Below the pieces are notes generated by a model. That model made no database searches and was not told the DNA's origin. It saw only the letters and a program-made list of their open reading frames with translations. A program made the position numbers and the translations under genes. From Mesodorylaimus sp. YZB2_4 (taxonomy: Eukaryota > Nematoda > Enoplea > Dorylaimida > Dorylaimidae), in assembly GCA_030248295.1 (NCBI GenBank), contig JASANH010001141.1:1-64000 (forward strand): a stretch of DNA of 64,000 nucleotides. The letters are read 5' to 3'. This document shows positions 23,660 to 36,280 of the stretch, piece after piece. Every line of letters starts with the position of its first letter. Position 1 is the stretch's first letter.

Positions 23660-24100
23660 AACCATCCATTGTTATGCTGATCGGCGGCTGTGAAACAGGA
23701 AATGGGATCGTCAACAGCAAGACAGAACACTTGAAATACTTGGGATCTTGCGCGGTGGCCGAAACTGGCAGATGTAAGACTCATCGTGTAGCTTTTTAAA
23801 GCGCATGGCACAACTGGATGCGTGACCGGTACAACATACTTCGGGCCGTGGAATGCCAGCATACATGCTGTGCCTATCAAGGGAGTAAAATGCTGGTTAG
23901 GGCAGTTTCTCTGTTCGGATCAGACTGCTGGCCTATAACCAGCAAACACGAGCAGTGGTTGCCTCTATGGAAATGAGAATGCTAGGTACGATGAATTCCT
24001 GGACGCAGTAATGAACACCGATATAAGCAATGATGTATCAATAAACAATAACGCATGGCTACATCGAATTCGATTTGGAGCCACTGCTTACTGCATTGCC
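23660..24100 (+). mobile_element. RTE-type LINE relic, 3' part of the reverse transcriptase ORF
   Basis: Translated pieces in shifting frames recall the conserved C-terminal part of RTE-like elements: SKTEHLKYLGS at about 23720, NWMRVTGT around 23830, then AVSLFGSDCWPITSKHEQ near 23910 and SMEMRML near 23970. The family normally reads KTEYLKYLGS, KWR-TGVLCD, RPVALYGAECWP and MEMRMLRW in this order. Frameshifts and stops show that the copy is long dead. A second relic of the same segment lies at 35490-36280. Confidence 0.65.
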
Positions 24101-24239
24101 TCTGTCGAAAATAAACTGGCCTCAAACACCCTACACCAGTATTCTTTCTATACTGTATATACACCCCTTCAGAAGATTTTTCGTATAAAATTTTGTGGGT
24201 CTTTGTTTTTGTCTGTTATCTGTACGGCCAACAGTCAAA

Positions 24240-24560
24240 CCTTTTAGGCTGTCGGCTGACAAGAAAGACCCCTCTTTGTATCTCCAGTAGAACACCACCA
24301 CCACCACTAGAGGGTCCTGGACCAGACATCGATTTTCTCGGACGATGGCGGGTGGGCTTTGAACCCTTTGGAGTTCGACAGCCGGCTGCCTACTCATTTG
24401 GCTTCTGTCTCTCCACTTGGAGCACATCTTCGACGGTACCAAATGAGTCACCCACGGCTTGGCATGCATGATATCGAAGGTTTATGGCTCGCAAACCGAT
24501 CTCCATCACCGGGAGTCGAACCCAGGGTGAGCCTAGCCACTGGTCACCTTCCAATAAGTA
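24240..24560 (-). repeat. tRNA-derived SINE-like repeat, copy B
   Basis: Read on the minus strand it shows a B-box-like GGTTCGACTCC at about 24520, then CGGTTTGCGA, AGACAGAAGCCAAA and CATCGTCC in the same order as copy A at 3925-4180. It differs by an insertion of about 60 bases between the blocks. A GTG-rich stretch (GTGGTGGTGGTGG) lies near 24300. Confidence 0.55.
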
Positions 24561-24878
24561 ACCCTAATCACCACCGTTGGCTCCACAACATGTCAGTGAC
24601 GTGATAAAGCATGTCCACTTTCACAATACTCTCTCGTAACTGTAACCCGAGAGCTTTACTAGATGAACACACCAAGTCATTTTTGACCAAAGAACAAGCT
24701 AGGATACGTGATGCAAATGTACAATGGCAATACATACAGTAAAGACGCAGTCATCCTCAATAGGGAATCTGTTCAAATTATTCTTGCTAAGAATTTTGCT
24801 CCTTTATCACGCGCTGCAAAAAAGGAAGGTACTGTGAGAGATTCTGAGGTAGTGAGGGACACATGTAGATCGGGAACT

Positions 24879-26756
24879 CTAACCCACGAAATATATCAGA
24901 TCCAAAGAATATGTTCTACAGGGTGCATAGCTCGCACATTCTAAAGATGAGAACAAACTAGAGAAATAACAAGTGCTTGCCTCTCCATCGCACTCATATA
25001 TTCTTCGTATTTTTTCATAATCAAGCGGGTGACCCCTCGGGACGTAGCCTATGATATCTTGATAAGCAGGATCCTTGGTCTCGATTGTTATGTTGCCGTT
25101 TGAGGTGAAGGCAGTCTTGGCGTAATGCATAACACTTTCATAATTGTACGGAACACCATAGACACTGCTTTGCAGTCGAGTCACCTTGTTGAAATTGAAT
25201 TGTTTGCCTGAAGATATTTTTCAAAATTATGCGCTTTTACTGGTTAGGCAAGAACCGTCCCATGGGTGACCAGGGTCACTTTCAGCATCGCAATCAGCGA
25301 GCAATAAGACTCAGCATAAATCGTAATCATCATTTCATACCCGTATCACTGTGACGTGTGCCATGAAAGGATTGTCTTGGCACAGTACTTTGATTTACGT
25401 GTGCCTTCAGCAGAATTAAAAGAAGTTGGAGAAATTAAAGCTTCGTGCACTCCATAGTATCAGCTCTGAGAAAATATTGACAAAACATTAGACTCTGCAT
25501 TTTTTTCGAAAACATGTTTGGTTTTCGTCTGCTAATTTTTTCTGTCATGGTATTATGTTGTCGCCCAATGTAACTCTGAATGCACGGTGCAGTTTTAGCG
25601 CTCTTTTAAGTGCCTGGCCTGAGTAAACAGACAGACAGACCCCTGTTTTTAACTTTTAGAGGTACCGTTTCCTGCAGTACTTCCTACTTTCAGCAAAAAG
25701 TTAAAATCAATAAAAGTTTTTCTCACTTTCTTCCACATTCTCGTAATGAATAACGATAAAATTGTCCCGGTCATATCGTGATTGCTCGTGCCACAAGCCT
25801 ACTGCATGGAGTAACTCGTGCACAATGGTCTTATGGTGCCAGCAATGAGGGGCGTAGCCGCCGGTATCCAGCAGAGACAATACCTGCTCCCCGCCGACTT
25901 TGCCCACGTAAGAATAACAGCTGAAAAGTAGAGTAATCAGTTCCTTGTCATAATTTCCTATCATCCCTCTCCTCCCTCCGCCTTACCCAGTATCATTGAT
26001 GATGTTCACAAAGTTCTTTGCACTCGGGTCAGCCGTCACAAACCGGATGCATGTATTTCTTTCAATTTCTTCCATAGCTGCTATCAACATCTTCACTTTT
26101 TCAAGGTCTGAAAATGCATGGGTGGAAGAACTGAGAGGCGGAAGAAGTATCTTTGAACTCACTCCAAGCAACATTCGTTTTGTAGTGAATTCGAATCAGA
26201 CCGTCCTCTGAACGAGGCCACCGCTGATTTGGTAAAATGCCGTTTCTTAATGATAAGGCATTGGTTTGCTGCAAAGGAAATTTTATTTGTTATAGTGTTT
26301 CTTCACATTCTCCCTGACTTTTGCGACTGCTTAGTCACTTTCAGCCTGCTTACATTGACCTCACCAATTATTATTTACACCTTCCTTCATTCCATTGTAC
26401 GTTTATTGACAATTCTGAACCTATTTATACCACAGGCATCCTAATTCACCCAAACATCCATCATATGTTTTCAAAACAGCTTGTGGCGCCCATACCAACC
26501 CTGGTTTGAAGAACAGCCAGCTTACTTGAGACGTCAGAAGTATATCGCCTTCAAAGTGGTTCGACTTATGCAACTGCAATTCCAAGTTGTCTTTTAATAC
26601 GCTTCTTGCCTAGACAGAAAAAAAGTTATAACCCTGTTCGTGCGGTAGCAATCTCGGCCATTCTCGTACCTGCAAAAAGGGCAGAAGGACCACAAAAACC
26701 AAGGGGAACCTCCAGCTCGAGGTAAGCATAATGAAATTCATAAATGGAACTGTCAT
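24879..26756 (-). CDS. Astacin-family zinc metalloprotease
   Basis: Exons on the minus strand show, in order: a hydrophobic secretion signal (LTSSWRFPLVFVVLLPFLQ, exon near 26756-26670); a prodomain with FEGDILL (about 26540), the FxGD aspartate-switch motif that caps the zinc in the zymogen; the domain start (QRWP...GLIRIHY) and, after a 54-base intron, EKVKMLIAAMEEIERNTCIRF; the zinc site HELLHAVGLWHEQSRYDRD at about 25790 (HExxHxxGxxH); and YNYESVMHYAKTAF, the Met-turn with its zinc-ligand-like Tyr, at about 25130. It ends near DYEKIRRIYEC. All four family cysteines are visible. The open frame runs on to a stop at 24879; a GC-AG donor near 24978 is another possible end. No CUB, EGF or ShK module is seen, so this is a minimal secreted protease. 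Start choice: ATG 26756 or the internal ATGs at 26741 and 26729. Confidence 0.85.
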
Positions 26757-29262
26757 ATTGTGTGTCAGACCACAGCAGCCTTTATATACCAACCAAACTA
26801 ATCTTTGATGAAGTGCCAAGTAAACTTTTTCATGGGTGCGACCAACCTTGTTGGGTGCCCTGCCCTGTGTTCAAATGGGCGTAAATATCGCCAGCCACTG
26901 ATAAGGCCAACGATGAGCGAATGGGTGGGGTTATCGAGGAGATAATACGAGATCTGCGTCACTTAGCTTATCTCAGCTTTATGAAGTGGACAGAAGGCAC
27001 GACTAAAGAAAAAAGCGCACAATAATTACGGCTAAACTAAAGGTTGGCTCAGAGAGTGCATATGAGAGAAGGCTTAATCACCTTTCCGTTTTATCGCGCT
27101 TGTCCTCGGATGTTTCAACGAGCCTCCTCTTCTAACGATAAGAGCCACCCTCGACATAATGTAGATGCTCCTGTGAGGATAAGTTACACAAGGCGATGAT
27201 AGCAGGCAGGTGATATCGCCAGAGACCGCACTATGCTTGTTTGTATAAACTTCGCTATCGATCTATCTTTTTGTCTCGCATTATTCGCTTCTTCAAGAGG
27301 AGCATTGTCGTTGCAGTAGGGAACTGGCTCCATGAAAGACCGTGGTACGTCTAGAGGCACTTATCTTCGCTCAGGATCATTTCCTAGGGCGCCACAGCGT
27401 GTCCGGCCCTGCACGCTCTCTTGGACATTCAGCTTGAGCTTACCTTGTTCAGCTAGCCTTCAACGTAGGGGCTAATCTCGTGTTTCGAGAAAAGAGAGCA
27501 CGAAAACGGATAACAGCAATTTGCGATTCGATCAATTTTTGATTGCCTGACCGACAACAATTCAATTTCATGGAGCAGGTATGAACTCATTTTCTTTTCA
27601 TAACCTCGCCTTCTCAATGTCGGAAAAACTATATACTGTAGTTTCTTCTGAGTCGGGTTAGAATTAGTACAGGGACGTAAGGTGCACTGTTCCGTCAGTG
27701 GTCCATAGGCTTACATAATTTCTCCCGCGAGGACCAAAGAAGTAGTGGGTTCACATTTTCTGGCGCACGTCTCGATTACGACTACTTTAGCAGCTAAAAG
27801 ATTCAACCACTCCAAGTCGGCGCCATATCTTGCGCCGAGCTCGAACCACTCGTCAGAGAGAAACATTTCATGCGGTTACCGTATTAGTCGAACCTGTTTC
27901 ATAATACACCTCCTCCCTGTCTGCTCACGGGCTGACGTGAAAAATGTCCCCAATTGGGTCTTCGACATCAGTTTTTGTTGACAGTTGGAATTAGCAATCC
28001 TCGCAATAGCCGTCAATTGCCTTCTATCCTGCGTTCCCCGCTTCCCCACATAACGTCACGTTTCGCCCTTCTAAAAAGTGTGCGTCAAATGTTGGTTTCG
28101 AACTAGTGCAGTTTCTTTTTGTATGCAAGAACTAGATACTACTGTACGTCAGCCTAGGGTCCAACTTTTTCGATGTCGGATTATGATTCTTAGAACATGT
28201 TCGTATTCTTCTGCCTTTTTTCGACTGTTCGGAGACGATCCCGAAAAACATCGCCTGCTCAAATTTCAGTCCTAGTTTTTGAAAAGGAGAAAACTGGCCT
28301 CATCTGGGAAATCTGTGGGCGAACGAGGCTTATTTAGACGCTCCATTGCCCAGTCAGGGGGTGTTTTCCGAGTATAATTGGAATGAGACACAATAATGAA
28401 GCAGAAAACAAGGCCAACCGCTGGAAAAGTGCGTCATTAGTGACTATGTCAACTCATCGTGTCAAAATCGTCGCCCATTAAGTAAGCTAATTATTTCTTC
28501 GTTCTACGAGTGCAGCACGAGAAGCCCACGCTTTGCTTCCATGTGATAGGCATAAGTACTTTATAAGCCTCTAACGTAAAATCATTTAGGCGCCATTCGT
28601 TAGCCAGTTTTTCTTGTTCATTTTTCATTTTCTTGTGAACATTTTGGTGTTGGCTGGCATTCCCGCTGAGAACCATCTTGACGATTCTAGCTCTCCTGCT
28701 CGCTGGGCCGCATGTCGTCTCCAAGGAGGCCTACTGGGCTGGCCATAAATTTATTTTTCAATAGCTTCCTGGGCGTGCAGACCAGTACTCTTTTATGACA
28801 GTCTTCGAGAGCAATGGTCAGCATCGATATTCCCCATCTGCGACCGGTCTCCTTTTCAGCTTCTTTGCGACAAGTTTACGTCACTGAGAGGATATGAAGG
28901 CCTAAAATAGTATTATTGGTCAGAAGTACATCCCTGTTTTGGTTAATAGCTAGTATGCGGGCGAGGGTTTGATGATGGAATGTCCAGCTCGTGAAAGGTG
29001 CGTTTTCTAGTTTTAGGATAAAATAAATATGGTAGATTCATTTATCACAAACGTCACCCAGTAAGACCTAGGCCGGTTTACCTAGTTGGCTAGAAAGATG
29101 CAAACAGGTTGCTAATGGCTACGATGGTAGAAATGACGCGTGGCATCCTTCATCCATATCATTCTCTCTCACACATAACCCACTAGTCCAACCCAGTCCA
29201 GCCTAGGACTTGTTGGTCTTCCGTAATTCTTACCTTTATTTTCGTTTCAGGCAAGGCTTTTA
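26757..29262. other. Gene-poor stretch
   Basis: No gene is supported. Frames at 27745-27981 and 28491-28724 lack family features. A TTTCGTTTCAG acceptor at 29250 suggests that a 5' leader exon of the next receptor lies somewhere in this interval. Confidence 0.4.
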
Positions 29263-30657
29263 ATGGAAGCAACAAGCTTTCGGAAAAGCGAGTTTTGGCT
29301 TTTAGTTGGTACCAAAAATATAAACGATGTGCAACAAGATTTGGTGCCAGAAAAATTGGACAATTATAAAATTTGTTTGATCGCAGCTTATTGCACTTTA
29401 TTTATGATCGGTGTTTGTGGCAATGCTTGGGTGGCATTCATCATCGGACGACTTCTCGCAGATGGTTCTAAGCACAGAAATGGGCCAACTCGGGGCAGTC
29501 TGGTCAGCTCGAGTACCGTCTACTCGTCCACCTCATCCCATGTACCTGCTCCTAAGCCCATACAGATTTACATATTCGCACTGTGTTCTTGCGACCTGAT
29601 CGTTTTATGTTTTCTACTACTTCTCATTTTGGACTTGATTTATGGACATTGGGTTGTCCCTTCGTCCACATTTCTCTGCCAATTATACTTGGCCAGCGAA
29701 AGCTTGAACAAGTTTTGTGGACCATTCTTTCTGGTTGCACTGAGCGGGTACTGTTACGTGCGTGTGTGCAGGAACGATGCTTGCAGTGCCAACACAAATA
29801 CAGCGGCATCGCCGACTGTCAACCAGCCACTACTCAATGGTCAGCTCACTGGAAGAATTTTCCATCCATCATTCTCTTTGAGTAGAAGTTTCTTGAAGAC
29901 GCGCGCTTGTTTGATCGTCATAGCGATCTGCCTACTGTTGGTCTTTAGTCTGATCACTCCTGTCTACCTGTACGGCGATGTGCATTATTTGATCCTTCAT
30001 AATGAATCGTCCATTTTCTCAATCACTCCTAAGTGTGCTTTTCAACCGGCAGAGAATATTCTCACCGCTTTCACAATCTATAGTTGCATATGTGGCTACG
30101 TGTTGCCAGCCAGTCTATTCACATTCTTTTACGCTAGTATCATGAAAAGAGCTTTTCGGCACGCGGGGCAACGTTCGGAACAAGATCGGCGATCGTCATC
30201 GGGACTTCCTGCCGACATGCCACGACGATCGCCCAAATCGTATTTAGGGCGAGTAGTGAAAACGACATTGGGACTAGTGCTATTCTATTTGCTATGCTGG
30301 ACCCCCTATTGGATTATGGCCATCTGGCAATACACAGTCCCCCACGACGAGCAAGGGCAGACGAGCAATGCCCTGGTTGTATTAAATTATTTCGTCCATA
30401 TCCTCCCATACGTCAATTGTACTGGTTATCCGATCCTCTACACTGTCTTAAACAAAAGCATTAAAGATTCGTACCGAAGAGTCAAATTGAAGAAAGAACT
30501 GAAAAATTCGCAATTGGCTTTTATTGCACGTCAACAGAGTGATAGTAAATTGAATTCGCACACACTTAAGCCCAAGGCCAGCCGATGCGAGAGCAGGTGT
30601 AATTCATTTTTCTTTGTTGACAATGGCTCGCCGAAAATGAGAGATCATATTTTGTAG
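29263..30657 (+). CDS. Class A peptide-type G-protein-coupled receptor
   Basis: A 464-residue, single-exon receptor whose ATG lies 13 bases after a strong acceptor. TM1 contains GVCGNAWV (Asn1.50), TM2 FALCSCDLIV (Asp2.50), TM3 starts at a conserved Cys (FLCQLYLA) and ends ALSGYCYVRVCR, TM4 near 220-245, TM5 near 285-310, TM6 LFYLLCWTPYWIM (the CWxP switch), TM7 YVNCTGYPILYTVLN (an NPxxY variant). The C-terminus is about 65 residues long and basic. CWTPYW and the overall look fit neuropeptide receptors of the somatostatin/allatostatin/FMRFamide-like kind; that grouping is family inference. Unusual: the DRY motif is replaced by a YVR sequence, and the loop before TM2 is long and Ser-rich (about 65-95). 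Coupling may be altered or constitutive. Confidence 0.85.
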   Translation: MEATSFRKSEFWLLVGTKNINDVQQDLVPEKLDNYKICLIAAYCTLFMIGVCGNAWVAFIIGRLLADGSKHRNGPTRGSLVSSSTVYSSTSSHVPAPKPIQIYIFALCSCDLIVLCFLLLLILDLIYGHWVVPSSTFLCQLYLASESLNKFCGPFFLVALSGYCYVRVCRNDACSANTNTAASPTVNQPLLNGQLTGRIFHPSFSLSRSFLKTRACLIVIAICLLLVFSLITPVYLYGDVHYLILHNESSIFSITPKCAFQPAENILTAFTIYSCICGYVLPASLFTFFYASIMKRAFRHAGQRSEQDRRSSSGLPADMPRRSPKSYLGRVVKTTLGLVLFYLLCWTPYWIMAIWQYTVPHDEQGQTSNALVVLNYFVHILPYVNCTGYPILYTVLNKSIKDSYRRVKLKKELKNSQLAFIARQQSDSKLNSHTLKPKASRCESRCNSFFFVDNGSPKMRDHIL

Positions 30658-33207
30658 CCGTGTCCACTGTCTAATATTTGCCTGTTTGCAGACGCTTTTT
30701 CTAATCAGTAATAAAACAGTTGTACAGTTTTGTTCGGCTTGGCAGAAAATTCAAGGGCAGCTACTTATTTATGTGATTTTGTATCCACTATGGACAGAAA
30801 TATTCCGGGAAGGAGAAATCAAAGACTGATTGTGAGTAAAAGCTAAAAAACAGATGCAGAAATTATGAGCAACCTGTTCGTGTCAAAGAAATACCTAAAT
30901 CGCCTGGTTTTGATGTTGCTTGCGGCAAACATAAGAAGCGAAAAAAGTCAGCTATGCATCGATTTTGATGAGGCTGCCTTCAAACTAGTAGACAAAATAT
31001 AGCACATTAGGACTAATGGAAAAAGCGTACAGTAGGTGGGCAAAAAATTATTATGCACACAATTTTTCAAAATTATCTTTAATTCAAGGTCAATTTTAAT
31101 CAAATGTATCTTGAGAAAAAAAATTTTCTTCTCCAAGAAGATCTGAAATTCATATTTGCTCTGCCCATTTACAGTCTGCTTTGACCACGCTCGCTCGTTT
31201 TATTTTTACTGCACCGCACGAGACACAGGTGGCTTATTTGTGAAGAAGCCTAAGGAGCTAAGGTCTCCACTGGCCTGATATTCGCCTGTTTTACTGCAGA
31301 AAGAACATGCACGACGCGCAGCTGGCTCAACAAGATGGGTAGAGTGCCATCACGATCAGTCAAATTATGCAGATGGTTCCAAAGTTCCAGACAGTTTCAT
31401 CGAGTTTTTAACGGCTGTTTTGTTTGACGCTCGTGATTCATGATGATAATGGTGGTCATGATGTGGAAGAGGACAATCCAATGCAATGGTGACAGACCAA
31501 TGACAAGTAGTTCACGTAGGAAAAGCGTATCGACAACAAAGCTAGGCAGCGGAGGATTGAAATAAATCAGACAATGTTTCTCGCGCCCCAAGAACTGAGA
31601 ACATTGATGGGAGACTGAGGACTGTCCTTTGCTATCTTAGAACTGTAACTGGAAGTGAAACTCAGCTTAGCACAATAATGATGACGATATGCCATGAATA
31701 AAGAATCCCTTTTATGCCACGATGCGCCATAGAAGGGATTCGCAATTCCTTGGCTGCTTCAAGCTGACATAGTTTATGATGACAGAAAACGTCGGAAACA
31801 TTAGCAATCGATTTGTAACAGCTACAATAATCAAGGCGTGAAGCGTTAGAGTGGGCCAGTGACGGGATAAAAATGCATTTGAAGTGACACAGCACAAAAT
31901 GCAGTCTTTTACATTGATCGAGCGCGGCAACTATTGTGATATTGTTGCCGGAGCTACTGAAGACCTCTCCTTTTTCCAGTCGGCTGACACCAGTCTGTGG
32001 GAGCTGGAGCTGCATTCACTCCATATTTATTGTATCGTCCAGGTTTGCTCGATGAGTTTTCTCCGCATCTCCAATTGAAGAGGAGCAAAACCACACAACG
32101 GCATCGTGACGCGATGCCATTGTGGTTTCCTGGAGTGACAAGAGACGATGAAATTTGAGGAGCTAACCATTGTTTTAGAGATATCCCACAGGAGTGCGTT
32201 GCCCGCATCGCCTGAGTTGCCAGCACGACACACGAGGCCTTGATTCGCATCACTGGAGCCTATGTTTCGCCAGAAATAAGCACAACTAGTGCACGGCCGC
32301 AGCCGACATTGAAGTCGGGCTATCAGCACATATTCGATTTTATATTGGGTCTAGTAAGCTGATTTTATCGATTTTCCAGGTACCCAAATTTTACTACTGT
32401 ATAAGCTCGGTCGTAAATACAGTACATATACATTATGGAATACTAATGTAAAAATCGACAGATACCATTTTAATGATCAGTGTTTTCTCAAAATCTCTGA
32501 CGAATAAAAGATCGAAGTACATTGTCTTACGATAATATATACTCGAGGCAGCCCGAGGCCATTGCATCCTATTCTAGGACATTGCTCCACCCTCGCGAAG
32601 ATGACTGGGCCGTACTTTTCGTTAGTCGAACTTCCCTGTAGTATCTATAATTCATGCTTTTCAGGTGGTCTGTCAGCTGTTGCTGCTCGATCCTTGTGAT
32701 TCGTCCGAGTTACTCCATGTTGAATGAGCAACAGTGTGTTCGAGAATCTCTGAGCATCAGAGCCTTTGGGTCTTCTGGCTTCAGGCATGACGTGAGCCCT
32801 CAGGTCTTCAGGCTCACGTCAGAAAGTTCAGAGCCTGAGCGTCAACCACAACAAGAGCACTTTGCTCGCGTATCCGACGGGGAGCGGCCTTCCTGAGAGC
32901 TAGGAATGTGCTGATCCAGGAAGAATTTGTCTCTGCAGAACAGACGTCCGCGGGCCGTAAAAACCACCTGTTCCTTCAATCTATTGTCAGTGTGTTTGCG
33001 CAAAAAGAACAGCACTTACGGAATCATGTTGAGGAAATAAATAAAACTAGATTAAATTGAATTAAGTCTAACAAAAGTATGCATCGGAATTCCTGGTCGA
33101 CATATTAAAGTCAGGGCCCGCCTAATTAAATATTTGCGCTCTGCTCACATAATTTTACGGGTTTGAGTAGAAAATGGCATTGTTAGCGTGCGATTCACGT
33201 CTTTTAG
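30658..33207. other. Gene-poor stretch
   Basis: No gene is firmly supported. An acceptor near 32663 opens a frame to 32896 rich in Ser, Glu and Arg that could be an early exon of the EGF/transmembrane gene, but no donor or phase match could be confirmed. Confidence 0.35.
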
Positions 33208-34958
33208 GCTTGTCAATATTCGACAACGTTGAGACCCATTTATCATCGGCACTTGATTGTGTAGTCGCTGGTTTATTGAAGCGCAAGACCATTTCTTTGA
33301 TGCCATTACAAATGAATGTCATCCATTACGTTCGGTCACGCGAATACGTGTTAGATCCTATGGGCAAGGGCAGCGAAGAGTGGATCTAATCACTAAGAAG
33401 CAACTGCCTCGGCCTGTTATGTGCGTGAACAAAATTTTCGCCCTTTTTACCAACATTGGATCAATAATTTCAGGTGGGCTAAGCAAAAAATTCTTTTCCA
33501 TTCCTAGCTGGTTTGTTAGTGAACAAAGTAAGGGCTGTTTCATTTCAAAACTCTTCGCTGACGTTATCTATCGACCCGCCCTTTTTGGCTAGCCGAGTAT
33601 TGCTTTCTGCGAGGCGGCTCGAGGCCTAGTGCCATAAACTTGTTGGTGAGCTGCAATGCGGAATAGCTGTTCGACGCTTTATCCAACCTCCTCTTCATCA
33701 AACGAAGAGCAACCGCCTCGTTTCGACGTCCCTCACCTCGGCTGCATGTGCAATACAGCCGCTGATCAAAACAATCCTGAGCCATGCGAGCTCATATGCA
33801 AAAGAGATGGGGACCTGGCCCATTGCGTCTGCAAAGATTACCACCTCGCTGGTCCCCAATGCAAATACAAAGTATGCCAATTTCGTGGAAGACCCTATTG
33901 TCTGGACAATGATGTCCCTGGTCTTTGCGGTGAGCATGTGAACTACGACGGGCACGAGTCCTGGCAACGTTGTCCCTGTGTGCACGGCTACATGTTCAAC
34001 GGTGCTTGCCGATGTAACAAACACTTCGGGGGTTTATTCTGCCAAACTTACTTCCCTGCATCAACGACTGTCAGGGACACGGAGAGAGGAGAAAGGTACA
34101 AGTTAGTCAAATAGCTGAAAAGGAGAAGAAAGCTAGTTTGGACATTTTAGTTCGCAGCTCGGCCTTAGTCTGGACGTTTCAATTTTCTTGTCCGTGTCAG
34201 TTTCGATAATTCTGCTGGCTGGATTCATTTTGTACTGGCAAGACAGAAAGAGAAGAAAGGCCATTATTGAAGCTACGCGATGGGACATAGAAGGTAAGGA
34301 CAGGTGCTGAAAATTGTATACAGAAAAGTACAAAGTAGGTATAAACAGGGGAGCAAGCATACGCATGCCGTCATTGAAAAGATGGAAAGATGCATGTAGA
34401 GAATGTATAATCTCGGCTTGATTCAGATTCTGCGGGTCGCCATTGTCACAGCAGTATTCTCGAGCGAATATTCATCACAGCATGAATAATCTACTAGCTA
34501 CCTTTTGACCCGAATGCCGTCATAAAAATAAGATAGTGCAATATGCGACTACCCCAGGTAGGCTGGTGTGGGCGAGGTAACAACATAGTCGCCCAAAGAA
34601 TAGCTTTAGTTAGGCACGCTAAGAACTCGTGAATCAGGAACTCAATTCGAGTCACAACTTTTCTGTAGGTGCACCTGCCGCTGAGTCTTCGATGTCGTGT
34701 TCAACAATGTCATTGGATCAGGCTGCGAATGAGTACCCGCCTAGGATATCGTCCGCTTATCTGCAGACGACATCGCGATTACTCCATAAGACAACAACAT
34801 TCGTGCCAGCAAAATTACGATCCACGGTCAGCCCGGATACATCCAGCGTAGCGGGGGATAAAAAAGACAGTTATGCAACTGTCAGGCAACCATTGTGCCA
34901 CGGCACCGATGAAAATGAAAATGCATTGCTTGGTAAAACGGAAATCGATTTTGACTGA
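33208..34958 (+). CDS. Type I membrane protein with EGF-like modules
   Basis: The best-supported exons are about 33656-34095, 34150-34294 and 34670-34958. The extracellular part is cysteine-rich: CMC...CELICKRDGDLAHCVCKDYHLAGPQC, then CPCVHGYMFNGACRCNKHFGGLFC, which are EGF-like. After a GT donor near 34096 and an acceptor near 34150 the next exon encodes one membrane helix (FLSVSVSIILLAGFILYW) with stop-transfer WQDRKRRK. The last exon supplies a Ser/Thr-rich cytoplasmic tail of about 95 residues ending KTEIDFD. An upstream exon at about 33257-33425 with FFDAITNECHPLRSVTRIRV looks coding and probably belongs to the same protein. The signal-peptide exon was not found. Role: cell-surface adhesion or signalling receptor (inferred). 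The family is not recognised. Confidence 0.6.
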
Positions 34959-34961
34959 TAA

Positions 34962-35480
34962 GCTTCCTTTGCTTGTGTGCTGTGTAAGTATCGCCCCATA
35001 TTGTATGTACAAATTTACTGTATATGGTGCTTCTCTCTGTCTCCTTCGTGCTCCGCCACTAGTTAAACGCGACCTGTCGCCTACTGGGCAAAAGGGCCTA
35101 ACAAAGCAGAAAAAGGCTTATCCAGGAGCGACACGCCTGCGCGAACGAGCTGTTCGTGCGTGCTTTAATCAGCGCATGAACCGTGTGAGATATGGGCAAC
35201 GAATAAATGAAAATCGATGGTGTGTTGAAGGAACAATTCCAGAAGCGCTTATTTATTGGGTTTTGCATCCAGTTAGACATGCGTTTCGTGTGTATCCTGT
35301 TCGTAAACATGTAGGTTTGCGACTTCAAATTAGCCGCCATATATAGTAGGTACCGATCTCTGTGAGGAAGACTCACGATCCACTCCATAAATACTCAAAT
35401 ATTCAGCACCCTGAGGTCGCTCAAATATTTGGTACACCCTCAGGTCGCGCAGTGAACCTGAGACCTACGGTATGCAAGAT
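34962..35480. other. Unassigned stretch with a short duplicated motif
   Basis: No gene is supported. CCTCAGGTCGC-like motifs are repeated at about 35412 and 35437. Confidence 0.35.
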
Positions 35481-35489
35481 GGGTGCAAC

Positions 35490-36280
35490 AAGCTCAGTTT
35501 GATGAGCAGCTAGAGTGTCTGATGAGGTCAGTATCAAAGTGGTGTCCACTAAGGCTCAGCGCTTCCCCACTGCTCTTCGCACTGTGCGTGGACAGGCGAT
35601 ATACAAAAAAGCACCCATGACAAAAAAGCACCCATGGACCCTGCTCTTCGCAGAACCCGGCCTTCAAAGGCTGTAAGAAAAGTGGAGGGATCGCCTGGAG
35701 GAAGTAAATCTAGAGAAAACGGAATATCTGGAATGTGGTGCCCAGCCCGATGGCTGTACAGCATGCAATGAGTACAGTGTGACAGTAGATGGGATCGTAT
35801 CCAACAAGATAACACAGCTTAACTACTTGCTATCCCACGTGGCAACCGACCAAGATTCAATGGCGGATGCACAGTAAGACTGACTGCGAGAATTCAAGAG
35901 CATGGCAGATGTACGGGTGTACCGTGTGACCGTATAATGCCGGAATACCTTGAAAGCGCACAACACTGCGGTTACGTCAGTTGCTACAGCCCACAACAAG
36001 GAAACAGGCGCATTATGGAAATGAGAATACTACGATGGACTCTCAACTTGTCAAAGATGCACCACGAAGTAAATATGGATATATGTACAAGCTACTGGGA
36101 CCCTGAACGACAAGATGATGTAATCTCGACTGACAATGAGATGATATGAGCATGTGGCACAGAGACTCGGATTTAGTATTCCGTACGGCAATGAGCCCCG
36201 TCGTTCCCAGAGGGAAGTAGTTAAACGAAAATCCACGAGAATGGACAAATCGGGAAAATGAAGGGAAAATTGTGAAAAGC
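35490..36280 (+). mobile_element. RTE-type LINE relic, second copy
   Basis: Broken frames read RKWRDRLEEVNLEKTEYLECG at about 35680, VDGIVSNKITQLNYL near 35790, RIQEHGRCTGVPCDRIMPEYL near 35890 and RIMEMRILRWTLNLSK near 36015. These match in order the KTEYL, dG, TGVLCDRRMP and MEMRMLRWTLG blocks of RTE-type reverse transcriptases. At least one in-frame stop and frame changes make it a fossil. The N-terminal polymerase and endonuclease are absent, the usual 5' truncation of LINEs. Confidence 0.75.
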
